Part shown: positions 37,360 through 47,285 of the stretch, piece by piece
How positions within the stretch are numbered: the stretch's first letter is position 1
Layout of the letters: the number at the start of each line of letters is the position of its first letter
Assembly: GCF_007655135.1 (NCBI RefSeq)
Contig: NC_045131.1
Coordinates: 17,592,001-17,656,000 of the forward strand
Reading direction: 5' to 3'
Origin: Punica granatum
Taxonomy: Eukaryota; Streptophyta; Magnoliopsida; Myrtales; Lythraceae
Length of the DNA stretch: 64,000 nt
Made by a program: the position numbers and the translations under genes
The notes under the pieces: generated by a model
Seen by the model: the letters and a program-made list of their open reading frames with translations, nothing else
Told to the model about the DNA's origin: nothing
The model's database searches: none

Positions 37360-37484
37360 ATGGTGTCTGGGCTGATTGACAGAGCATGTTCGAGCTCCAT
37401 CTGAATCTATGTCTGCTTCCCCATTTCTGCTGTTGCTGTTCTCTTGATTTCCCAACTGGGTCATGGCTCATGAGCTGTGAGTGA
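37360..37484 (+). promoter_or_regulatory. Upstream ORFs in the leader of the CaaX-protein gene
   Basis: Two short overlapping ATG frames precede the start at 37745: 37360-37404 (14 residues) and 37386-37484 (32 residues, with a CCCC run). If the leader from about 37030 is transcribed unspliced, ribosomes would meet these first, which could dampen translation. Whether an intron removes them is unknown. Confidence 0.35.
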
Positions 37485-37744
37485 ATCCTTGATCTGGTCA
37501 AGCAAGTAGGCGTTGACTTCGTTATGTACTTGTAAGTGAGCGTTAAGTTCTCTTGGCACTTACCTGCAGGGGCTGAATTCAGCAGTAGATGAGTTTGATT
37601 TCTGGCACTTTCCTAAGTCAAGAGAATGGGGTTTGATAGGAGTAAATAAGTCTCCTCTGACCTCTCCTCTGATCTCAATCCAAATCTGGTGTCAAGCTTC
37701 GATTTTTCCGAGAACTTGTTATACTTGTGCTGCTCCTGCTCGTG

Positions 37745-39120
37745 ATGATGGATAAGAGTGATGAGGAGACAAATGGGTCGAATGTGAAGCCTGTGTTCGG
37801 CATAGGCTCCGATGATATTGAGGGTCACGATCAAGGAAAAGAGAATAGGGAGACGACTGCTTTATTGCCGCCAAAAGGAAGTTTGATGTCGAGGAGCATT
37901 GAGAAGACGCCAAGGAAGGTGCAGTGGAATGATATTAATGGAGACAAGCTTGAAGAGGTCTTGGAATTCCAACCGAGGTAATTCGTTCTTCTTTTAACTA
38001 ATCAGGTTAGCTGTTCCCGCTTTTGGCTTTGTTAAGCAGCTCAGGGATTGATTTACAGTCTTTGTGGCGCACCGATGAAGTTCGGTGTCAAATTTCATAC
38101 TGAATACACAGTTGTATCATTTGATTTGCAGGCTAACCATCTGTTGCTACTCATTGGATTTTGTTGCACTTTCAGTCTCATTTATTTAGCTCAGCTTGTG
38201 CTCCACTTACAGTACAAAGAAGCGGAAGTGACCCTGTCATAATATAAGATGGTCGGATTTTACACAGTGGTTTGCACCCAGATATCTTTCTATCGTATCA
38301 AACCTAGTCTTGTGGATTAGGGTTAATTAGGAGAGCCGAATTCATGCAATTATAAAAGCCTTTGCAGCACCACTCACATCAAGTGACCTGGTTGATAACA
38401 TTTAGCTTCTGAATGATGGTTTAGGCAGATATTATAGTAGCCTCATACGGCCAAAACTGTAGGAGTTCAGCAGTTCAATGGTGTTGAATGGAAACAGAAC
38501 AAATTATTCGGACCTACTGCAGTAGCTTTCATGTCATTTGATGTTACAGGACAGACTGCATGTAGAGTAACGAAACTTATCGTAGAATTCAATTGCGGTC
38601 CCTACTAAATCTACTGCAGTCAAATGCAGGGGGACCAAGATCAAATTATGATAGAGTTGGACAACATTTTTTGACAACACTATCACAAACTTGGAATCAA
38701 ATCATTCCCCTCTAAACTAGAAGCGTCTAGTGAAATATGAACAAGAGTTAAATTGCATCTGTTTACATATAAACATTCGAATGCCCCAACAATAGTAATA
38801 ATCAATATGTTATGCACAGCGGTTTTAGATTTCTCCTTTGTTTATTAATTGCCTCCAGTCAAATATTGAGGCCCCTTGTTCTCCAGGGATTTAATTTAAG
38901 AAAAATGAAAATCCAGAAAGAACCTCAGTCCTGTTAAACAGGATCAGGTAATTTGATCTTTTTGTCTTATAAAATTTGATCCTGGTATGTTTTCTTATCT
39001 TTTATTTGCCACTGTAAGTAAATTGATACCAAACTTCCTGATATGGGTTGTCGTTCTAGTTGCAGTGAAGCAGGGGACAGTGACGAAGAAAAGGATGCTT
39101 GTATATGTACCATAATGTAG
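37745..39120 (+). CDS. Small acidic protein with C-terminal CaaX box (uncharacterised plant family)
   Basis: Two exons, 37745-37977 and 39060-39120, give 97 residues; the junction rebuilds a Ser codon after EFQP. The protein begins MMDKSDEETNGS, has a middle with SLMSRSIEKTPRKVQWND and DKLEEVLEFQP, then an acidic AGDSDEEKD, and ends C-T-I-M. The final four residues form a CaaX box (Cys94; terminal Met favours farnesylation), with Cys92 as a possible palmitate site. A membrane-attached role is therefore inferred. I recall similar short proteins in dicots with the same VQWND core and CTIM tail, but no function. The first ATG of a tandem pair was taken as the start. The 1.1-kb intron shows no other feature. 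It is convergent with the MGC protein gene. Confidence 0.8.
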
Positions 39121-40403
39121 ACATCAAGAAACATGGTAGCTGGCTGGTTGCTCAGAGGTCCTTTGTCTGGTTTATACAAATCGATATTTATTCCCCCATC
39201 ATCCTACCATTATTTTCATAGTCAATAGACTCAATTAAGAAAGGTGGTGCCCGGAAATTAAGCAAAGCTTTGGGTCATTCATCGACGATTCAACAATAAC
39301 TGAAGTGCAAGAGAAGGTGCCTTGCCATTAGAGGATTTCAGGTGGTATAGCACATCCCAGGTTTTCTTTGCGAGTGGCAACTCGGGGATTTGATTTTATT
39401 GACAATATGATCAAAGACAAGATTTTCTATTTCAATTGTTGTAAAGGTGGTTCTGAGTTATTGGATGTTATAGTTGACATAGTTTGTGACAAGAGATAGC
39501 GTACATGCTTTTGCTACGCATGATATAAGTTAGCTTGGTTGCTTTGTAGATAACTTGTACATGCCCGAAATTTCTGCTGCTGCAGATCTCTAAACTATAT
39601 GATGATGAAATAGATTTATGGGCCTGAGTTCCCTCGGTTTTATGCGGACCTTTGATGGTTAGTATGCTTGACTTTAGAGGGATTTATCCTGGCAGATTGA
39701 GATGAGAGTTCAATGACCAATCGATGAGACTATCTTTAAAGAACAGATTCTACTCATCAGAAACAGTGTTAGTCATCACAAACTCAACCAGTGCCACCTC
39801 AGCAAGCAACAAGATGTTCTTCATACTGAGGGATGGCTAATGGACGGTTCTAATCCTTTCAGAAATTATTTCCAGGATAGCAATTTTATAACATAAGGTG
39901 TTCCTGATACAACTAATAATGCTGTCTAAACATATCTAACCAGAGTAACATATTTAGATACATTTGGACATGCATAACATTTCAATCTTTCAATGCACTT
40001 TATAACATGAAACATACTGAGCAAATATAGAACTCAAAGGGCTATCAAGACTTCCATACTAAGTGATTGACAAAAAGAATCAATTCAACAATATATAATC
40101 CAAGCGAATTCCATGTGCATCATCACCGGCGATGTAAATTGAAGGACGGAGGCTCGAAAGGTACATCACAAATGGCTAAGATGTTACTTGCCTTGGGAGA
40201 CAGTGAAGTTAAACACCCCAAGTTTCAACTTCACAGCACAACCAAAAGATATGACAAAGGAATCAAGACAGACACAAAGAAGCCTTTCCGAAATGTTTCT
40301 CACCTCACGAAACATGCGGTGGCTGATCAAATCTAACCTTAACCCCAAATTATCCACTGTTCTAAACTTTGTGTTCCACTTCCGTGAGAGACACATGCCA
40401 ACA
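39121..40403. other. 3' flanks between two convergent genes
   Basis: This segment holds the 3' untranslated regions of the CaaX-protein and MGC-protein genes. Open frames at 40067-40418 on the plus strand are shadows or chance. No repeat or RNA gene was recognised. Confidence 0.45.
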
Positions 40404-41663
40404 TCAAATCGTTCTTAATAAACTGGCTGCTGAATTGGAATCTGTTGGAGGCAGAGTCAACCAACTCGAGAGACTCGAGTTTACCATGACATCCATGGAC
40501 GTAACCTTGGAGCATTTTGAGTTCAATCCTGAGGATAATGGCAAACCATTTTCTCGCTCCACATTTTCTTCAAGTTTTTGCCTCGAAGGCGGCACTTCCT
40601 TTGCCTTCATCATCTTCCATTGCACAATATTCTCCACTGGTGTCAGCACATAGTGAATGTACTTGCTCCTGTACCGAGCATTTTCGCTAGATTCAAGTGT
40701 TGTCCGCTCATGAACCGGATTGTCCATTAGGTGCATTAATGGGGCTTGCTCTTCCCTTTTTGAATCATCAAAACCAATTTCATTTTCATCATCGAGGTCG
40801 TCTAGACTGTCGACCTCATCATCCAACTCGATCTCATCTTCAAAGTCGCTATCCTGGTACACTAGCTCATCATCTTCATCATAACTGTCGATACAATTTT
40901 GATACCTATAGTTCAAGGGCTGACATTGAGCTCCACCAACTGAACCGATTTGGTCCCTCTCTGCCACTACTATCTTAGTATCTGTAGTTTCTCCACCGCC
41001 GCCCTTCCCCTTGTTTTCCTCTTCATCGCTCTCCGATAAATGGGGACTTATCTCTACTATGGGAATAGGCTCGTAGGCTCGGACGTTCAAGTCGAACCGG
41101 ACTTTCTTCTTGATCTTAACATTCAACTGCTTGTTGCTGTGGCATTAATTAACAAACATACGACACGAATTCAACCACACACTGAGATTAAGGAATTAAT
41201 CAAAAGTACAAAGGCTCTTCTATGCTATTTCTAGATCTACTTATTCAATCTTGGTCCCTTCGAACATTTTATGCAGATTATATTTCCTGATTTTTTATTT
41301 CCTTCATTCCAATTACCAGATGAGTCTAGAATTAGACGGAGCTCGGGAAAAGATTTCGCGCTGATACCTGGGAGGAGGAGGAGTGGAGGGGTCGGCGAAA
41401 CTTCTATTTTCGGGGACATCGAGATTGACACAGACATAACAGTCTAAGGGCTCGTAACTGCCATGGCTTTGAAACAGAATAACACAATAAGTTGGTTCCG
41501 GTGGGAAAGGAAAGAAAGAGAGAGAGACACGACAAAAGAGGGTGGAAATTGATCGAAATTCAGGATTTCACCTAACCTTGTCTCCGATTAGGACTGTCTT
41601 GGGAGGTTTTCTCCGCTTCTTCTTCTTCGATGAGAAGCCAAAGCATGCCAGGAAGCACCCCAT
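40404..41663 (-). CDS. MGC-type lipid-anchored acidic protein (uncharacterised plant family)
   Basis: Three minus-strand exons, 41663-41572, 41466-41368 and 41136-40404, give 307 residues; both junctions rebuild Ser codons. The N-terminus MGCFLACFGFSSKKKKRRK has Gly2 for myristoylation, Cys3 and Cys7 for palmitoylation, and a basic patch, so plasma-membrane attachment is likely. Conserved phrases are SHGSYEPLDCYV, KKKVRFDLNVRAYEPIP and NYRYQNCIDSYDEDDEL. Residues about 146-188 are an acidic stretch of D and E. The C-terminal part holds RYRSKYIHYVLTPVENIVQW. I recall a family of plant proteins with this layout, sometimes annotated only as hypothetical or transmembrane; no function is known to me. 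Its promoter side carries GA repeats at 41705-41777. The acceptor of exon 3 was chosen because the alternative, 7 bases on, gives an immediate stop. Confidence 0.85.
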
Positions 41664-41695
41664 TGATGAGAAGCACAAGTCCCCTTCAACTCAAG

Positions 41696-41704
<9 letters not shown>

Positions 41705-41729
<25 letters not shown>

Positions 41730-41777
41730 TTGGATTGCTTCAAATTAGTTTCAGACAAAGAGAGAGAGAGAGAGAGA
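41705..41777. repeat. (GA)n tracts upstream of the MGC-protein gene
   Basis: Two GA runs (41705-41729 and 41758-41777) lie 40-115 bases before the start codon, appearing as CT repeats in the sense strand. CT-rich leaders of this kind are common in plant core promoters. Confidence 0.8.
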
Positions 41778-42439
41778 TTTCAAACGCAATTGGCTCCAAG
41801 TAGGACGAGGAATGGGAATAGGATGGCTTTTTGAAAAAAGGGAACGTTGGATTTGCAATAATAATGATAGGGCCGGTGGATAACACGAGTTCACATGAAC
41901 CCGAGATGGAGCCGTCCCGTGTCCTAAGACCAAGTCCAATGCTTGGCACTAAGTTGGGCGCCAATGTCGACCCAATGCTTGCCATATCAAAAAGCATGAC
42001 ACTCACATTCAATTTTGAAAATCCTCTTCAATGCTTGGCACTTTATTTGGGTGTTAATGGGAGACTCACGCACTATTTAAATTATATACATATATATATA
42101 AATAATTATGTATAATATAATTGTTAATTAGTTAAATTATGTAATTAATTAAACTTAAAAACCAATTAAGTTAATTAATTACATTAGTTAAATTAGTTAA
42201 AATTAACTAATTTCATTAATTAATTAATTAATGACATAAGGAATTACACAATTAAATAAACAAATGAGAATTTACATTAATAAAATTTAAAAATTTCATA
42301 ACAACGATCTAATTCAATTATACTAAAAAAATTACATCACGAACGGTTATTGTGGAATTGTCATATATGCTCCACCAAATCTGCTTGTAGTTGTCGATGC
42401 ATTTGTCTATCGCGAATTCTCACATGATTTCGAACATAT

Positions 42440-43740
42440 GTCTCTTACGAAGCAGGAAGTTCCTCCCCCAATTGCGGTCCTAAGCCAGGCCTCAAATCGC
42501 CGTACAAGCGCATTGGATCGCAATCAACGGTATACATGTCCCTCTCATCCTCAATAATCATATTATGCAATATAATGCATGCTCGCATAATTTTTCCAAG
42601 TGTTTCTTTATACCATCCTCGAGTAGGGCCACATATAATTGCGACCGAGCTTACAACACAACAAATGTGAGGTCCACATCTTTATATGCTGATTCTTGGT
42701 ATGTGCAAATAACTGCCTCTTCTCTCTCTACGGTCAGGGGATTGTTTTCACAGATGTCGCCCGTTCAGGATATATACCATTAGTTAGATAATGTCCCATT
42801 GTATAATTTTTGCCATTGATAATGAAATTTACCTCCGGAGTGCGACCTTTCATCGCATCATCAAATAACGGTGAGTAGTCTAAAATATTGATGTCGTTGT
42901 TAGACCCAGACACTCGTAAAAATGCATGCCATATCTAAAGGTCATGTGAAGCCACTACTTCAAGTATTATAGCTAGCACCCCATGATAACCACTCATGTA
43001 CATACCTTTCCAAGCTATTGGACAATTCTTCCACTGCCAATGCATGCATATAATGTTTCCCATCATTCCAGGGAAGCGATGGGCCTCCCCCATCCGTAGT
43101 AAGCATTGGACATCGTTTGCATTTGGCTTAGGCAAGTATTCAACCTTGAAGACCAAAATGGCATCTTTCCTAAGCATTCAATTGCGGTGCTTTTGGCTAT
43201 ACGCACGTAGTCATCAACCGTGTCAGCTGAAGCTCCGTATGCTAACATACAGATTACAGCTGTACATATTTACAATGGGGATAAAGAGGGTCGGCCAACC
43301 GCATCAACTCTCTGTTGGAAATAGGCATCGACACTTACGTTCCACAATGCATAGGAAGACATACGTTTGCATTCGAAACCTCCACCGAAAATCTCAGGAG
43401 GGACACCGGCTCGTCAGCAAAGTAGTCGATCCATAGGCGTTCGTGTTCGCTTACACGGTCTCTGTCTAGCACCTTATGGGAACTGGAAGATGTACTTGCT
43501 TTGTACTTTTGCTGGAGGAGTTCGATGCGATGATCAATCATTGCGCAAAATTTGTTCCATTCAATCCATGGGATGGCAAGAGATACCATCAGGTAGAGTT
43601 GGGTTTGGAATTGGGGGACTCTCAGGAATCGGGGAATTCTTAGGGTTTGGATCTTAGGAATCGACCGGGTTAGAGAAGTTATTATTTTGCAAGTAATCGA
43701 GATATTCGTCAAGATTGACTTGACTTGGGTCTAGTTTTTT
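42440..43740 (-). pseudogene. Harbinger (HARBI1-like) transposase pseudogene
   Basis: On the minus strand several frames together read as a DDE_4-type transposase. The order is SEHERLWIDYFADEPV (43400s), MLAYGASADTVDDYVRIAKS (43190-43248), YLPKPNANDVQCLLRMGEAH, CMHWQWKNCPIAWKGMY (about 43000-43140), SGSNNDINILDYSPLFDDA, NFIINGKNYTMGHYLTNGIY, and IMRACIILHNMIIEDERDMY (about 42550). Such proteins cut and paste Harbinger elements. Frame changes occur between the segments and stops follow the TSVKTIP phrase, so it cannot make a full protein. It is intronless as is normal for this class. Confidence 0.85.
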
Positions 43741-44126
43741 GGGAGAGAGGAGAAAGTGTATTGAGAGTTTGGAGGAATAGAAATGGTGTAAGAAAAACTT
43801 TGTGTACGTGTGATATCTATAGATTTGGGAAGATAACTCTTTTATTGTTTTAAAAAAAAATTACAACCAACGGCTAAAATTTAGCGGCTGGTTCAAAGAG
43901 CCATTGCACGACAACGGCTCTTTCAAATAAAAAAATTATAAAAATTATCATTTCCATTATATTATTTTATAAAACTAATTATAAAAATTAGCAAATTAAA
44001 TTTGTAAAACTAATTATCATTTTCATTAATTATACATACCTTGGCAAATTAAATTTTTTATTATTACAGTATTTTTAATTATATTTTTGCAAAAAAAAAA
44101 TTTATGTTTTATTAAAAAAAATTAAA

Positions 44127-44161
44127 ATTGGTCAAAGAGCCCTAACAGCTCTTTGACCAAT
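44127..44161. repeat. Perfect hairpin, 14-base arms
   Basis: ATTGGTCAAAGAGC is followed by CCTAACA and then its exact reverse complement. It lies in the subterminal region of the Harbinger element. Confidence 0.85.
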
Positions 44162-44441
44162 TTTTTCTTAACAAAAGGAACAGCTCGCGTAGGATCGATA
44201 GGCCACACGACCTACTGCAATTGGCTCGGCACTCCCCTGGCAGTGCCAAGGAGAGTGCTAAGCAGGCAGCATTGCCAAGGTAGTGCCGCCACACTGGCAC
44301 CGGGTCTAGCGGGCGACACCGACACCCATTTTTTTGCCCCCTGGACTTGCTCTAATGTTTTTATCTTATTTTATCTAATTATATCATATAAAAGCCCGCG
44401 ATATTGGCGAGTTAATAATTTAGTTAATTGCTGAAAAATAA

Positions 44442-44481
<40 letters not shown>

Positions 44482-44484
<3 letters not shown>

Positions 44485-45466
44485 GAAAATGTGGTTTGGC
44501 ACCTGACCTTTGTACCTAGTTGCATTGCGTAACCCAAACTTTGAAAAGTTGCAACTTGCTACCTGACCTATTTAAAAATAAGCACGGTGAAACCTAAATG
44601 TATTTTTCGGCCAAGCCAAGTCACATGCATGTCTTGTGAGAGTGAGAATTTTAAAGGGCAAAAAAAGGAGAAGGAAAGGAGGAAGGAGGGGAAAGAGGAC
44701 AGTGGCGATCCCCCCTTTCGATCAATGCCACACCGGCGATGTCTCCCCCCAACTATCAACGACATGTGTCGCCGCTACCACATTGCCAATGTCTCGTCAC
44801 TTACAAACTAGTCCCCCAACCTTAAGCTGCTGCTTCAAGTGCTCCAATGACGGTCGCGGCTCCTCCGCGTGGTCTAGCCTTTCATGGCGGGCTTCTCCTT
44901 AATGACATCAGTTCATTACCGTGCCCCTCTTTTCAAGCTCCGACATTGCTCACTCCGATGTGTCTCGGCCGAGCTACCTCCCCCAGAACTAAGCGTTGAT
45001 CCCTCTTTTCTCGTTCCCTTTCTCTCTCCGTGTTCCTCTATCTGTTCCCGTTTGCTTCTGTCTCTATCTCTACTTGCAGATGCCCGGAAGAGGGCCACAC
45101 TCATGCTCAGCTTCGAGCACGGAAGAATATAGTAGAGTGGTAGGTGGTGCTTGTCAGTGTGCTCTGCCCCTTTGTCTTTCCCTGTTGATATGTGTGCGCT
45201 ATCGAGGTTGAGCTCTTTTTTCCTTTTTTCCTTTTTACATTTTTTTTAGTCTATTTTCAATTAGTAAGTGTAGGACCATTTTGCCCTTTAAAATTCTCAC
45301 ATGACATGCATGTGACTTAGCTTGACCGGAAAAGTGACCGGAAAGTACAATTAGGTTGCGTCGTGCTTATTTTTAAATAAATCAGGTGGCAAGTTGCAAA
45401 TTTTCAAAGTTCAGATTGCATAATGCAATTGAGTTCAAAGGTTGGGTGGCAAATTGCATTTTCCTC
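44482..45466. mobile_element. Mutator-like element with long inverted ends (Pack-MULE candidate)
   Basis: The left arm (44482-44659) starts GAGGAAAATGTGGTTTGGC and the right arm (45283-45466) ends GGCAAATTGCATTTTCCTC; they are reverse complements with scattered mismatches over about 180 bases, meeting at the inner phrase GAATTTTAAAGGGC. The element sits in a TA repeat, so a 9-base duplication of TA type is possible but cannot be proved. The core (44660-45280) is GC-rich, with open frames in several phases (44636-44902, 44884-45132) and no transposase. Ends starting GAG with long arms and a GC-rich core are the signs of a Pack-MULE, which carries copied host gene pieces. The source gene was not recognised. 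Confidence 0.8.
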
Positions 45467-45483
45467 TATATATATATATATAA

Positions 45484-46027
45484 AGATGATGCAGTAGATG
45501 AAGTCAATTGGTTTGAAGAGGGATCAGACTTGACTTTAATTTAGGTAACCCCCAGATGTTATACTAAAAAAATGTGATAATATATTTTTTAGGCGTTTGA
45601 CTGGCATAAATGATTATTGGAAAAAAAAATTCATCACCGAAAAAAGTGATTTTTCGGAAAGCATTTTTAATTTTAGGTGTTTGGATTGATATAGGGAAAA
45701 TGAATTTTATTTGTCTCGCTGCGCTATGAAAAATAAACTCCCTAACTAGGTTCTTCAAGAAAAAAGAAAAAAGAAAAAAGAAAAAAGAAAAAGAGATTAT
45801 TATTATTACTAAAAAAAAAGAGAGAGAGAACATGTGACAGTGGGAGCTGGGGACTGGGTGCGGTGTCGCCAAACCAACTTGCTGGCTCCAATTCGGCGGC
45901 GAGAACTAATGGGTGCAAACTGTTATCGGGATAATTTATAATTTCCTAATAATAGTAGATATTTCACTTCTTGACAAAATTCCTTTTTATAGGCTTTCCT
46001 TTCATTTAGTTTAGTAAATTATTATTG
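45484..46027. other. Intergenic DNA
   Basis: No gene is seen. There is a repeated GAAAAAAGAAAAAA tract near 45755-45800. Confidence 0.5.
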
Positions 46028-46282
46028 TGTGTTTGGTTTTAGAGTTAAGTAGAATTGATTTTTGATTTTAATTTGGTTATAATGATTGTGTTGTTGAATT
46101 ATAAGAAAAAAGTGTGAAAAAGTAATGAATAGTTAAGAGAATTTAGTATTAAAAATTAAATTGAAGAGTTAAAAAATTGAAGAAAATAGAAAAAGTAATA
46201 ATTGTGTTGTTGATTTTTGTTGTATAGTGAGTAGAGTTAACGTTAGAGTTAAAATTTTAAAAACCAACCCTAAAACCAAACG
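46028..46282 (+). mobile_element. GTTTGGTTTTA-family MITE
   Basis: The segment begins GTGTTTGGTTTTAGAGTTAA and ends CCTAAAACCAAACGG, an inverted repeat. The interior phrases GTGTTGTTGAATTATAAG, GTAATGAATAGTTAAGAG and TTTTGTTGTATAGTGAGTAG match the copies at 12023-12318 (minus) and 56397-56727. Confidence 0.7.
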
Positions 46283-46989
46283 GGTTGTTATAATCTTTAC
46301 TGCATTATGTGGAATTTTCTATCATATTTTAATTATTATTAATTTGATACCAATTTTTAATTATAGAAAATCTATTGTTTTGATTATGTTAGTCTCATTT
46401 CTATTTCCTTAATAATTTTTTTTTGTAGATAGTATTTATTTAATGCTTCTATTGTTAACTAGGTAGGTAACCTTACAATCTATTAATCCATATATATAAA
46501 AAGTTGAAGCGGAGTTTATGGTGATGTCACATAGGTCAAAGCTGCATTACAGTGGAGTGACTTTTCAAGTCATGACTAATGAAGACACTGCAAATGGCAC
46601 AAAATTATGGTGCCATCTCACTCATAGAATTTCAAATTAAGTCCCTCATTCAATGAAATACTAGAGTTTCTAACTCATGGAAACACGAAAGCTTCTAACT
46701 TATTGGAGTTTAGAATTAAACTTACAGGATTCCAAAAGCCAAAGCCTTCGGCTGCTAAACCAAAATAAGGTTTTGCATAAAAATAAGGATATGTAAAAAT
46801 AAGGATATAGCGATGGTGGATATCTGGACGAATTTAAATTGATAAGGATGTGATATATCATCCTCATTTTGTTGGTTGTCGACCTCTGTTGCTGATATAC
46901 ATTCAAATGATAGTTGAATTTATTGTAGTTGCTGTTAAGTTTAAAATTTTGAATTTATGCAATTTTAATGCAATTTAAAATTGCACGCT

Positions 46990-47285
46990 CATTTCCAGCC
47001 ACTTCCATCACTTCCGACGGCCAGCGCTGCCGCCAGTCCCGCCACCACTGTCACTGCCATTCTCGACAAAGAACCCTAACCCTTTTTTTCTTCTTTACAA
47101 GCTGAGCGGCTTCAAGTCGAAGAAGAGGGGCTCCGATTGAAGCCTCTGTGCTTCAAATCAAAGCAACAAAGCGTCGATCGAAGCTCCTCCGCTTCGATTT
47201 GAAGCACCAGGGGCTTCAAACAAAGGCTCTCTGCTTCAATTCGAAGAAATGCCATGTTGCTTGAGTCGAGCACAGAGCTCTTTGC
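46990..47285 (-). repeat. Dispersed gene-like repeat, copy 2
   Basis: On the minus strand this follows the same order as 11282-11480: GACTCAAGCAACATGGC, GAAGCAGAGAGCC, repeated GCTTCAAATCGAAGC-like units, CAGCTTGTAAAGAAGAA, and GGCAGTGACAGTGG. It has several extra 20-24-base units of the GCTTCGATTTGAAGC kind. It may be a transposon with a tandem core. Two copies in opposite orientation lie 35 kb apart. Confidence 0.5.

Larger units (their letters stand above)
41928..44352 (-). mobile_element. PIF/Harbinger transposon, decayed
   Basis: The left end GACCAAGTCCAATG and the right end GGACTTGCTC (reverse GAGCAAGTCC) form a short inverted repeat. Both are flanked by TAA (41925-41927 and 44353-44355), the 3-base target duplication of PIF/Harbinger. 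The 2425-base element contains a minus-strand HARBI1-type transposase pseudogene (42440-43740). A perfect hairpin lies near the right end (44127-44161). Confidence 0.85.
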
